From the IMG/VR virus record IMGVR_UViG_3300032235_000843, positions 1 to 51,919 of that record: 51,919 nt of DNA; one strand, given 5' to 3'. Within the stretch, counting starts at the first letter, position 1, and each line of letters starts with the position of its first letter. The position numbers and the translations under genes are program-made. Under the pieces are notes generated by a model. That model was not told the origin of the DNA. It was given only the letters and a program-made list of their open reading frames with translations, and made no database searches. The stretch is from a virus. Shown one piece after another: positions 46,537-51,919 of the stretch.

Positions 46537-46899
46537 CTCCAGTCGCCTCAAGAATACTTGTTCAATCTACACGCAACAAGTCAATCAGAAGCAAAACGAT
46601 TATGGAGAAAACAAATAAAAGAAAGTTGGGATCATAAATGTGCTTATTGTGGTTCAGAAGAAGATTTGACTTTGGACCATGTTATACCACAATCAAAAGG
46701 TGGTTTAGATATTACAAGAAATGTAGTATGTTGCTGTAAATCTTGTAATCAATCTAAGGGACATGAACACTGGAAATTGTGGTATGTTCAACAGGACTTT
46801 TATTGTGAGAATAAATTTGATATAATAGAAGAATGGATGGCACCGCCAAAACCAACTAATCTTTATGCATATCGCCCAAGAAAAAATATTAGATATTGA
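46528..46899 (+). CDS. HNH endonuclease (probable homing nuclease)
   Basis: A 123-aa protein: helical N-terminus, then CAYCGSEEDLTLDHVIPQSK and GGLDITRNVVCCCKSCNQSKG, a complete HNH domain with two CxxC zinc knuckles, catalytic DH and Asn. The C-terminus is basic (YAYRPRKNIRY). Its start codon lies inside a hairpin. Confidence 0.87.
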   Translation: MNILQSPQEYLFNLHATSQSEAKRLWRKQIKESWDHKCAYCGSEEDLTLDHVIPQSKGGLDITRNVVCCCKSCNQSKGHEHWKLWYVQQDFYCENKFDIIEEWMAPPKPTNLYAYRPRKNIRY

Positions 46900-46932
46900 G
46901 ACATTTATACATAAAAAAGTTGACTTAAAACT

Positions 46933-47094
46933 ATGAAAACCTTATCGCTTTCAGAAGACCAAATTAAACTTCTTGCGGATGCTCTTTGGATGCGTCAAAG
47001 ATGTTTTGTTGCTGGAGACAAAAGATTCAAAGAATACGGAGAAATGTTAGACACGCTCCTTGAAGATATGGATTATGTTCCCAATAGATCTTGA
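46933..47094 (+). CDS. Small protein (53 aa), function unknown
   Basis: ATG 46933 to TGA 47092-47094; helical with an acidic end (MKTLSLSEDQIKLLADALWM ... LLEDMDYVPNRS). It overlaps the next ORF by 20 bases. Confidence 0.5.
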   Translation: MKTLSLSEDQIKLLADALWMRQRCFVAGDKRFKEYGEMLDTLLEDMDYVPNRS

Positions 47095-47221
47095 AATGAT
47101 TACATCAGAAACACCATATAAACTGGCAGAGATTATTAGAGATACATGGCCAAACATTTACAGACCACCAGTAAAGACCTATAATAATCAAAAGACTTCT
47201 AAAAATGAAAAAGTACAATGA
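47075..47221 (+). CDS. Small protein (48 aa), function unknown
   Basis: ATG 47075 to TGA 47219-47221, overlapping both neighbours. Mixed helical N-terminus and basic, Asn/Lys-rich C-terminus (PPVKTYNNQKTSKNEKVQ). Confidence 0.4.
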   Translation: MFPIDLEMITSETPYKLAEIIRDTWPNIYRPPVKTYNNQKTSKNEKVQ

Positions 47222-47522
47222 AGAATATTTCTCAGTAATTGAAACCAAAACAGGTAGAAAGATTGCTGATTGTGGTGAAGAAGAAGATGCTTTAATGATG
47301 ATTTCGTTCGATCCTCAGAATAGAACCATTACAAAAAATAAATTTTTAATGGGTCCTATTGTTGATATAGAAATTCCAAAAGCACTTCCTACCAGTGGGA
47401 TTGTTGGTGGTGTTGGAAGTTCTTATGAACCAGAATTTCCAAAAGGAATGAATGGTCCAGGTAAACCATTACCACAAATTAGTCTTCCAGAGGGACAAGG
47501 AGTTCCATTTAACGCTAAATAA
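47205..47522 (+). CDS. Hypothetical protein (105 aa)
   Basis: Begins MKKYNEEYFSVIETKTGRKI; the first half is beta-like and the second half is Gly/Pro-rich and flexible (GVGSSYEPEFPKGMNGPGKP). No domain is recognised. Confidence 0.55.
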   Translation: MKKYNEEYFSVIETKTGRKIADCGEEEDALMMISFDPQNRTITKNKFLMGPIVDIEIPKALPTSGIVGGVGSSYEPEFPKGMNGPGKPLPQISLPEGQGVPFNAK

Positions 47523-47542
47523 CTTTCAGTTTTATAAGAATT

Positions 47543-47779
47543 ATGAAGTTTACAGTTTATTCAAAGAACGGTTGCCCATATTGCACAAAAGTTCAACAGG
47601 TGTTAGAGTTGGCACAACTACAACATGTAGTCTACAAATTGAATATGGATTTTACTCGCGATGAGTTTTATGCTGAGTTTGGAGAAGGTTCTACCTTCCC
47701 TCAAGTGATTGTAAATGATAAACACATTGGTGGATGTACAGATACTGTTCAATATCTAAAGGAGCAAAATTTAGTTTAA
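47543..47779 (+). CDS. Glutaredoxin
   Basis: A 78-aa thioredoxin-fold protein with the active site C11-P-Y-C14 (YSKNGCPYCTK), a cis-Pro loop in STFPQVIVND and the GGCTD glutathione-binding segment. It is equivalent to T4 NrdC in role: it can reduce NrdA during deoxynucleotide synthesis, and may serve the peroxiredoxin. It overlaps the next start (TAATG). Confidence 0.92.
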   Translation: MKFTVYSKNGCPYCTKVQQVLELAQLQHVVYKLNMDFTRDEFYAEFGEGSTFPQVIVNDKHIGGCTDTVQYLKEQNLV

Positions 47780-48138
47780 TGAATAATAATCTTCACGAAG
47801 TTTACAGCGATGTAGAAAAGGCAATTGACTATGCCTTTAATGGACAATTTGTTTTGAAGTTTTATGATTATTTAAAAGTTCGTGGAACTAAAAAAGTTGA
47901 AGTAGAACAGTTTATTGAAAGTTGTACTGCAAACGAAATTAGTAATCTTGTAATGGATTTAGACGATTATCTTGAGGGTGGATCAGATGAAATTCATAAA
48001 CAACTTCGTGAGGGATATGGTCATATTCCAAAACCACAAGCAAGAAAAATAAGAAATTACCTACACGGTATTCTTGAGGATGCCTGGAGATATAGTCATG
48101 ACAAAAGGCCAGGAAGAAGAAAGAAGCAAACTAAATAA
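47779..48138 (+). CDS. Hypothetical protein (119 aa)
   Basis: ATG 47779 overlaps the glutaredoxin stop. Helical, acidic in the centre (MDLDDYLEGGSDEIHK) and basic at the C-terminus (HDKRPGRRKKQTK). No recognised domain; conserved-looking and coupled to glutaredoxin. Confidence 0.6.
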   Translation: MNNNLHEVYSDVEKAIDYAFNGQFVLKFYDYLKVRGTKKVEVEQFIESCTANEISNLVMDLDDYLEGGSDEIHKQLREGYGHIPKPQARKIRNYLHGILEDAWRYSHDKRPGRRKKQTK

Positions 48139-48304
48139 ATCAGAACCTCAAATTAATAGAGGTGTTGAGTTATTACTTAGGAATAGGAGGAAGAAATCAG
48201 AAAAACCAAAGACTTTTCAAGTGAAGTTTGGTAAAATGATTTCTCTCTTTCGTAGAGAGTTTCATTTCTTTATAGAATTTCATTTTGATATTAGGAAAAA
48301 ATAA
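48098..48304 (+). CDS. Small basic protein (68 aa)
   Basis: I start it at ATG 48098 (MTKGQEEERSKLNKSEPQIN), overlapping the upstream gene by 41 bases. The C-terminus is aromatic and basic (MISLFRREFHFFIEFHFDIR). Function unknown. Confidence 0.5.
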   Translation: MTKGQEEERSKLNKSEPQINRGVELLLRNRRKKSEKPKTFQVKFGKMISLFRREFHFFIEFHFDIRKK

Positions 48305-48322
48305 ACTCTCTGGAGAAGGAAA

Positions 48323-48556
48323 ATGGAAACAGCATATGTAATAACATTTGTTACGATGTTCATATTGCTTTTTTTTATGGTAGGAGGTATAATTGGATGG
48401 TTAACCTACAGACATTTGTTGGAATCAAGACCTCCATATTTGCATCCAGAGTTTTTTGACGAAAATGGACAGGTGATACCTGACGAAATAGTATCTGTAC
48501 GATTTGAAAACGATTACGATTATGACTACGACGAAGACGAAGAGGACAAAGACTGA
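48323..48556 (+). CDS. Membrane protein with acidic tail (77 aa)
   Basis: N-terminal membrane helix (VITFVTMFILLFFMVGGIIG), then a tail ending in a strongly acidic Asp/Tyr/Glu run (DYDYDYDEDEEDKD). It has a GGAGAAGG ribosome-binding site. No family is recognised. Confidence 0.55.
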   Translation: METAYVITFVTMFILLFFMVGGIIGWLTYRHLLESRPPYLHPEFFDENGQVIPDEIVSVRFENDYDYDYDEDEEDKD

Positions 48557-49097
48557 AAACCAAATTGAGACTCTTCCAACAAACCCTTTTGTATTTGAGA
48601 TTCTAGAACTAGCATCAAAGCAAAGATCAAATGCAAAAAAAGTGGAAATTCTTAAATCATATGAACATGATTCACTCAAAACGGTTTTAATCTGGAATTT
48701 TGATGAATCTATAATTTCTCTACTCCCTGAAGGTGACGTTCCATACGCAAGTGCTGGCGAACAGACTTCTTATAGTGGAACTTTGAGTGAAAAAATAGAA
48801 GATGCAGTATCAAAGATGGGTGAACTTAAAAGTAATTCTTTAGGATCTATGGATCAAGGTAGATCTTCTATTCGAAAGGAATACCATATGTTTTATAATT
48901 TTGTAAAAGGTGGTAATGATGGATTAAGTTCTTTGCGAAGAGAAACTATGTTTATCAATATTTTGGAAGGACTTCACCCCAAAGAAGCAGAGGTGTTGGT
49001 TCTTACAAAAGACAAAAAACTCCAAACTAAATACAAAATAACTCATGAAAACGTCAAGGAAGCATATCCTGATATTCAATGGGGCAATCGTTCATGA
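48522..49097 (+). CDS. Conserved hypothetical protein (DUF6433-like)
   Basis: A 191-aa protein (start at ATG 48522; ATG 48504 is possible) with NPFVFEILELASKQRSNAKK, then LSSLRRETMFINILEGLHPK and EAEVLVLTKDKKLQTKYKIT. I recall this type as widespread in T4-like phages of marine bacteria, without known function. It is helical and soluble. Confidence 0.6.
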   Translation: MTTTKTKRTKTENQIETLPTNPFVFEILELASKQRSNAKKVEILKSYEHDSLKTVLIWNFDESIISLLPEGDVPYASAGEQTSYSGTLSEKIEDAVSKMGELKSNSLGSMDQGRSSIRKEYHMFYNFVKGGNDGLSSLRRETMFINILEGLHPKEAEVLVLTKDKKLQTKYKITHENVKEAYPDIQWGNRS

Positions 49098-49432
49098 GTG
49101 CAGCAGTAGGAGAAAAAAAGAAAATGGCAGAAAACAAAACTAAAATTAATAGAGTTCTGCCACATGAGTATGGGTGCGAAATTCTTTTAGAAAAAACTAC
49201 TTTAGAAAAAGCAAAAGATTCTTCATTTCCAAGTGATGCATATTTAATTTGGTATGTTGTAGATGAAGAAGAACATATTGACCTAACTCGTTGCTCAAAG
49301 CGAGTAAATCTTTTTGACATGTACTATGATAAATATGGTCCAGGTTCAGTACAAAAAATTGATTTTGGATATGGAAGAGTGAATCCCAAACTTTGGGGTT
49401 ATAAACAACCTGAGAAAAAGAAGAGAAAATGA
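49094..49432 (+). CDS. Hypothetical protein (112 aa)
   Basis: ATG 49094 overlaps the previous stop (ATGA). It contains SDAYLIWYVVDEEEHIDLTR and a region DMYYDKYGPGSVQKIDFGYG; the C-terminus is Lys-rich. Function unknown. Confidence 0.6.
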   Translation: MSAAVGEKKKMAENKTKINRVLPHEYGCEILLEKTTLEKAKDSSFPSDAYLIWYVVDEEEHIDLTRCSKRVNLFDMYYDKYGPGSVQKIDFGYGRVNPKLWGYKQPEKKKRK

Positions 49433-49641
49433 GTGCAGGATTTGGTGGGTCTCCCGGCGAAAATAGAGTTGGTAAAGACGCAAAAATTACAATTGATTTG
49501 GATAATATTGATCATGTGATTAAGCAGTACAAAAAAATTAAAAAATATCAAAAGTCATCTCTGTTCGCTATTAAAACAATGGACGGTACTGAAGAGATTG
49601 TGAGTTCATTGGTAAAGGAAGCGGAGGAAAATCCACTGTAA
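49429..49641 (+). CDS. Small protein (70 aa)
   Basis: ATGA overlap with the previous gene. Begins MSAGFGGSPGENRVGKDAK, then a charged helix (VIKQYKKIKKYQKSS). Function unknown. Confidence 0.55.
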   Translation: MSAGFGGSPGENRVGKDAKITIDLDNIDHVIKQYKKIKKYQKSSLFAIKTMDGTEEIVSSLVKEAEENPL

Positions 49642-49642
49642 A

Positions 49643-49969
49643 ATGGGAAAGCATTATCTACTTAACTTGTATGGATGCTCGTTTGTCCTTTTGGACGACG
49701 AGCGTTGTCTTATAGACTTACTAGAAAACGCAGCAGTTGCAAGTGGCGCTACTGTGATTCAAACAATTTCAAAAAAGTTTGATCCGCAGGGAGTCACTGT
49801 AATTTGTTTATTGTCTGAAAGTCATATCAGCATTCATACATGGCCAGAAGAAGGTAAAGCAGCAGTGGATGTTTATACCTGTGGAGATTGTAATCCTAAA
49901 ATTGGTTGCGATATGATTATTGAACAACTTTTTGCTCAAACTCATACTTTAAGTTATATTGAGCGATAA
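49643..49969 (+). CDS. speD: S-adenosylmethionine decarboxylase (bacterial type)
   Basis: A 108-aa proenzyme that cuts itself before a Ser to form a pyruvoyl group and then decarboxylates SAM to supply aminopropyl groups for spermidine. The signature LLSESHISIHTWPE (cleavage at E59|S60, H65 nearby) and VDVYTCG (C80) are complete. Polyamines may help pack phage DNA or stabilise photosystems. Confidence 0.93.
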   Translation: MGKHYLLNLYGCSFVLLDDERCLIDLLENAAVASGATVIQTISKKFDPQGVTVICLLSESHISIHTWPEEGKAAVDVYTCGDCNPKIGCDMIIEQLFAQTHTLSYIER

Positions 49970-49977
49970 AATAAATA
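49970..49977 (+). promoter_or_regulatory. Late promoter AATAAATA
   Basis: Late octamer ending 20 bases before ATG 49998. Confidence 0.6.
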
Positions 49978-49997
49978 CACTATATCCGGAGAAGTAT

Positions 49998-50315
49998 ATG
50001 CTCTCTACACAATATCGTCTACGTCTTGAAGCAATCTGTGAAAGTATTGTGAAGGCAGAACCTGTAGAATTAAGTGATATGATTTGGGCAGAGAAACTTG
50101 CAAAAGCAAATCGTTCTGCCGCAACACTTTTAAGACAAGCAAGACGCCGAGCATCTAATCCTGATATGCAGGAAGGTGGACTTGATGATTTTATGAATGC
50201 ATTGGATTTGGGTGACCCTGATCCATCTAATCACAGAACAAGATTCAATGGTGCTGATGATATTATTGATTTTTTCACCGGAGATAAACCAGAGGATTGG
50301 AGACAAAGAGATTAA
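49998..50315 (+). CDS. Hypothetical helical protein (105 aa)
   Basis: ATG 49998 has a GGAGAAG ribosome-binding site and a correctly spaced late promoter, so I prefer it over 49959. Helical basic N-terminal half (ANRSAATLLRQARRRASNPD) and acidic C-terminal half (GADDIIDFFTGDKPEDW). I recall similar small proteins in cyanophages; function unknown. Confidence 0.6.
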   Translation: MLSTQYRLRLEAICESIVKAEPVELSDMIWAEKLAKANRSAATLLRQARRRASNPDMQEGGLDDFMNALDLGDPDPSNHRTRFNGADDIIDFFTGDKPEDWRQRD

Positions 50316-50340
50316 AGTGTAACAAAAGTTACAAAAGTTT

Positions 50341-50369
50341 TTGCATAACTATACTAACAGGTCTATAAT
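50341..50369 (+). promoter_or_regulatory. Promoter TTGCAT-17-TATAAT
   Basis: TTGCAT (50341-50346), 17 bases, TATAAT (50364-50369). It precedes a long untranslated leader. Confidence 0.65.
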
Positions 50370-50375
50370 GACCTT

Positions 50376-50510
50376 ACGTTCATCGCATTATGCGACGCAA
50401 GTAGGACGACGCGGAACGCATTATCGTTCATTCGCTATTTCCGAATAGCGAACGGAAACGCCGCCCAAAGGAACGGGAATTAAAACTCTCATTTCTTTAG
50501 GAGAAATTCA
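50376..50510 (+). promoter_or_regulatory. Long structured leader with repeats
   Basis: A GC-richer untranslated leader of about 135 bases. It contains the palindrome CGCATTATGCG (50384-50394), direct copies of CGTTCAT (50377 and 50425) and a perfect 9-bp hairpin TTCGCTATT-TCCG-AATAGCGAA (50431-50452). A GGAGAA ribosome-binding site ends it. No ORF is apparent in it. Confidence 0.45.
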
Positions 50511-50648
50511 ATGGCAAAAATTATTTACAGAGGAGTTGAATATGATACTCAAAAGCGCCTTGAGTATCAACAGCAGATGATGCAACAACCTCAACAATAC
50601 AACGAAACCTATCGTGGTGTTAAGTTCGTAAAGGAGGGACACAAGTGA
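50511..50648 (+). CDS. Small protein with two YRGV motifs (45 aa)
   Basis: ATG 50511 to TGA 50646-50648. The sequence has IIYRGVEYD near the start and TYRGVKFVK near the end, separated by a Gln-rich stretch; this resembles the DUF4278 motif common in cyanobacteria. Function unknown. Confidence 0.6.
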   Translation: MAKIIYRGVEYDTQKRLEYQQQMMQQPQQYNETYRGVKFVKEGHK

Positions 50649-50746
50649 TGAAAAAACTCAATGTACTTCAACTCATTAAAGAGCAGAAGCAAAAAGAAGA
50701 GAGGCGTCGTAAGGCATCTCTTGCTACTCTGGTGGCAGCAAAATGA
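50648..50746 (+). CDS. Tiny basic protein (32 aa)
   Basis: ATG 50648 overlaps the previous stop (TGATG), with AAGGAGGG upstream. One charged helix (QLIKEQKQKEERRRKASLAT). Function unknown. Confidence 0.45.
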   Translation: MKKLNVLQLIKEQKQKEERRRKASLATLVAAK

Positions 50747-50750
50747 TTTA

Positions 50751-50788
50751 GAGGAGTGCTTGACACTCCTCTTTTTTTTGTCTATAAT
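50751..50788 (+). promoter_or_regulatory. Overlapping terminator and promoter (before thyX)
   Basis: Hairpin GAGGAGTG / CACTCCTC (50751-50758 and 50764-50771), loop CTTGA, T8. The -35 box TTGACA (50760-50765) begins in the loop, the T-tract forms the 17-base spacer and TATAAT is at 50783-50788. It has the same design as 39620-39657. Confidence 0.8.
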
Positions 50789-50810
50789 ACCTTTGTCGAG
50801 GTTGATAAAA

Positions 50811-50996
50811 ATGGATAGAGAAAAGCTTAAGCTAATTGTCAGAAACCTTGAGTCTCTGGTAGAATGTTTAAAGGTAGAGATTGAACCTGAGACTGAAGCT
50901 GAGGTTAAAGATCCTGCCTATGAGGAGATTAAAACTTTTTTAACTGATTACGACGAAGTATTTTATGACGAGGAAGATGAATACAATGTACGATGA
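50811..50996 (+). CDS. Small acidic protein (61 aa)
   Basis: I start it at ATG 50811, 22 bases after the -10 box. Helical N-terminus (MDREKLKLIVRNLESLVECL) and very acidic C-terminus (DYDEVFYDEEDEY). It overlaps thyX. Function unknown. Confidence 0.55.
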   Translation: MDREKLKLIVRNLESLVECLKVEIEPETEAEVKDPAYEEIKTFLTDYDEVFYDEEDEYNVR

Positions 50997-51696
50997 CTTT
51001 GAGTTTATGAAACCAGAAGTAAAACTCATTAGTGTTACTCCTGACGCAGAAAAGCACATGGCATATTGTGCTCGCGTAAGTAATCCTGCAAATCAGGAGA
51101 ATGAAAAGTTCTCTGGACTACTTAAGTATTGTATTCAGCATCAGCACTGGAGTATCTTCGAACAAGCCAGTATGACTGTTGAAATTAATACTACTCGTGG
51201 ACTGGCAGCTCAAATCCTTCGCCATCGTTCGTTCACATATCAGGAATTTTCGCAACGGTATGCTGATACAAATCTTCTAAACAAAACTATTCCTCTTCCT
51301 GAACTTCGTAGACAAGATACAAAGAATCGTCAGAACAGTATCGACGACATTCCTGATTATCTGAAACTGACTCTGACAGAGGACATCCGCGTTCATTTTG
51401 AGCAGGGTCTACGCCTCTACAATCGCCTTCTGGAGAAGGGAGTGGCAAAGGAGTGTGCAAGGTTCGTACTGCCCTTGGCGACGCCCACAAGACTCTATAT
51501 GACTGGTTCTGTAAGGTCGTGGATTCATTACGTTGATTTGCGTTCTGCTCACGGCACACAAAAGGAACATATGGAGATTGCAGAACTTGTTCGCTGTATC
51601 TTTACTTGTCAGTTCCCTGCAGTATCTGAAGCACTTGGTTGGACTCGTGAAGGATGTTCTGAATGTAATGATGCGCCTTCCATCACTATTGAATAA
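50986..51696 (+). CDS. thyX: Flavin-dependent thymidylate synthase
   Basis: A 236-aa enzyme converting dUMP to dTMP using FAD, NADPH and methylene-tetrahydrofolate. The ThyX motif RHRSFTYQEFSQRY is clear, with the C-terminal TRLYMTGSVRSWIHYVDLRS that holds the activating Arg residues. Start choice: ATG 50986 has GAGG about 12 bases upstream; ATG 50977 is in frame but too close to that site. It works with NrdAB and glutaredoxin in dNTP supply. Confidence 0.95.
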   Translation: MYDDFEFMKPEVKLISVTPDAEKHMAYCARVSNPANQENEKFSGLLKYCIQHQHWSIFEQASMTVEINTTRGLAAQILRHRSFTYQEFSQRYADTNLLNKTIPLPELRRQDTKNRQNSIDDIPDYLKLTLTEDIRVHFEQGLRLYNRLLEKGVAKECARFVLPLATPTRLYMTGSVRSWIHYVDLRSAHGTQKEHMEIAELVRCIFTCQFPAVSEALGWTREGCSECNDAPSITIE

Positions 51697-51699
51697 ATA
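51692..51699 (+). promoter_or_regulatory. Late promoter AATAAATA
   Basis: Late octamer overlapping the thyX stop codon, shortly before the last gene. Confidence 0.55.
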
Positions 51700-51725
51700 T
51701 CCTTACATACTATGGAGGAATGAAT

Positions 51726-51919
51726 TTGGCTACATATCCAGTTTATAATAAAGTAACCGGCGAACAAAAAGAAGTCTCTATGAGTGTTCACGATTGGGAT
51801 CAATGGAAAAACAATAATCCTGATTGGGATAGAGATTGGTCAGATCCAAGTACCTGTCCTGCATCTGGTGAAATTGGTGAGGTCTATGATAGACTGAAAA
51901 AGTCTCATCCGGGATGGAA
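51726..51919 (+). CDS. Partial protein of a conserved phage type, cut by the window edge
   Basis: The visible N-terminal part reads ATYPVYNKVTGEQKEVSMSV, then NPDWDRDWSDPSTCPASG, a Trp/Asp-rich protein I recall from T4-like cyanophages as a hypothetical. GGAGG at 51714-51718 fits TTG 51726 as start; ATG 51720 is in frame but only one base from that site, although its distance from the late promoter (20 bases) is the usual one. Confidence 0.6.
   Translation, partial: MATYPVYNKVTGEQKEVSMSVHDWDQWKNNNPDWDRDWSDPSTCPASGEIGEVYDRLKKSHPGW

Noticed and set aside
1-51919. CRISPR arrays, insertion sequences or integrase/attachment sites
   Set aside because: No regularly spaced repeats with spacers, no transposase or integrase motifs and no terminal inverted repeats were seen.

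Overview
This window looks like about 52 kb of a T4-like cyanophage genome, a myovirus of marine Synechococcus or Prochlorococcus. It combines T4-type replication genes (UvsX recombinase, gp41 helicase, gp61 primase, NrdA/NrdB, ThyX) with cyanobacterial auxiliary genes (psbA, two high-light-inducible proteins, ferredoxin, 6-phosphogluconate dehydrogenase, PstS, SpeD, MazG, an SLH-domain porin). It is AT-rich, densely packed with ATGA and TAATG overlaps, and almost entirely on the plus strand. Early-type promoters (TTGACA, 17 bases, TATAAT-like) and T4-type late promoters (TATAAATA and close variants) can both be read directly. The exact phage is not identified.

Layout. 1-4154: recombination and replication genes, a SAM methyltransferase, MazG and a small zinc-protease-like protein. 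4186-9642: a late cassette of four head-protein candidates; each starts with a short sequence like the T4 capsid-targeting peptide, and one carries a nucleotidyltransferase domain. 9683-11578: small late or structural-like proteins. 11654-16179: primase and class Ia ribonucleotide reductase from a strong early promoter. 16142-18081: small genes, a GIY-YIG nuclease and an RlpA-like secreted protein. 18130-23056: nine tRNA genes mixed with an HNH nuclease, a Dps-like protein, gnd and many tiny ORFs. 24486-36919: fifteen glycan genes (three epimerase/dehydratase-type enzymes, two FkbM-type methyltransferases, ten glycosyltransferase-like proteins) for changing surface sugars. 37013-41457: porin, PstS, Hli, ferredoxin and peroxiredoxin. 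41518-44412: a lysis region with the endolysin on plus and a minus-strand operon of small membrane proteins. 44492-46899: psbA and two more homing-type nucleases. 46933-51919: small conserved ORFs, glutaredoxin, SpeD and ThyX.

Main observations. (1) The endolysin at 41518-42695 appears to be made by programmed -1 ribosomal frameshifting. A C39-type peptidase reading frame ends in the heptamer A_AAA_AAG followed at once by TAG. The -1 frame encodes a GH24 lysozyme that has no usable start codon before its catalytic Glu. Two perfect interlocking complementarities (10 and 9 bp) downstream form an H-type pseudoknot. (2) Each of the three HNH/EndoVII nuclease genes is preceded by a hairpin that blocks the start region, with a late promoter placed so that late transcripts lose all or much of the 5' arm. 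This is the logic known for T4 I-TevI, repeated three times here. (3) The head cassette suggests that an NMN-adenylyltransferase-like enzyme could be packaged in the capsid and delivered with the DNA. (4) At two places a terminator hairpin contains the -35 box of the next promoter, with the U-tract serving as the promoter spacer.

The auxiliary genes fit one programme: maintaining photosystem II and electron flow (psbA, hli, ferredoxin), drawing NADPH and pentoses from host sugar (gnd), making deoxynucleotides (NrdAB, ThyX, MazG, glutaredoxin), and keeping phosphate entering the cell (porin plus Pho-box-linked pstS).
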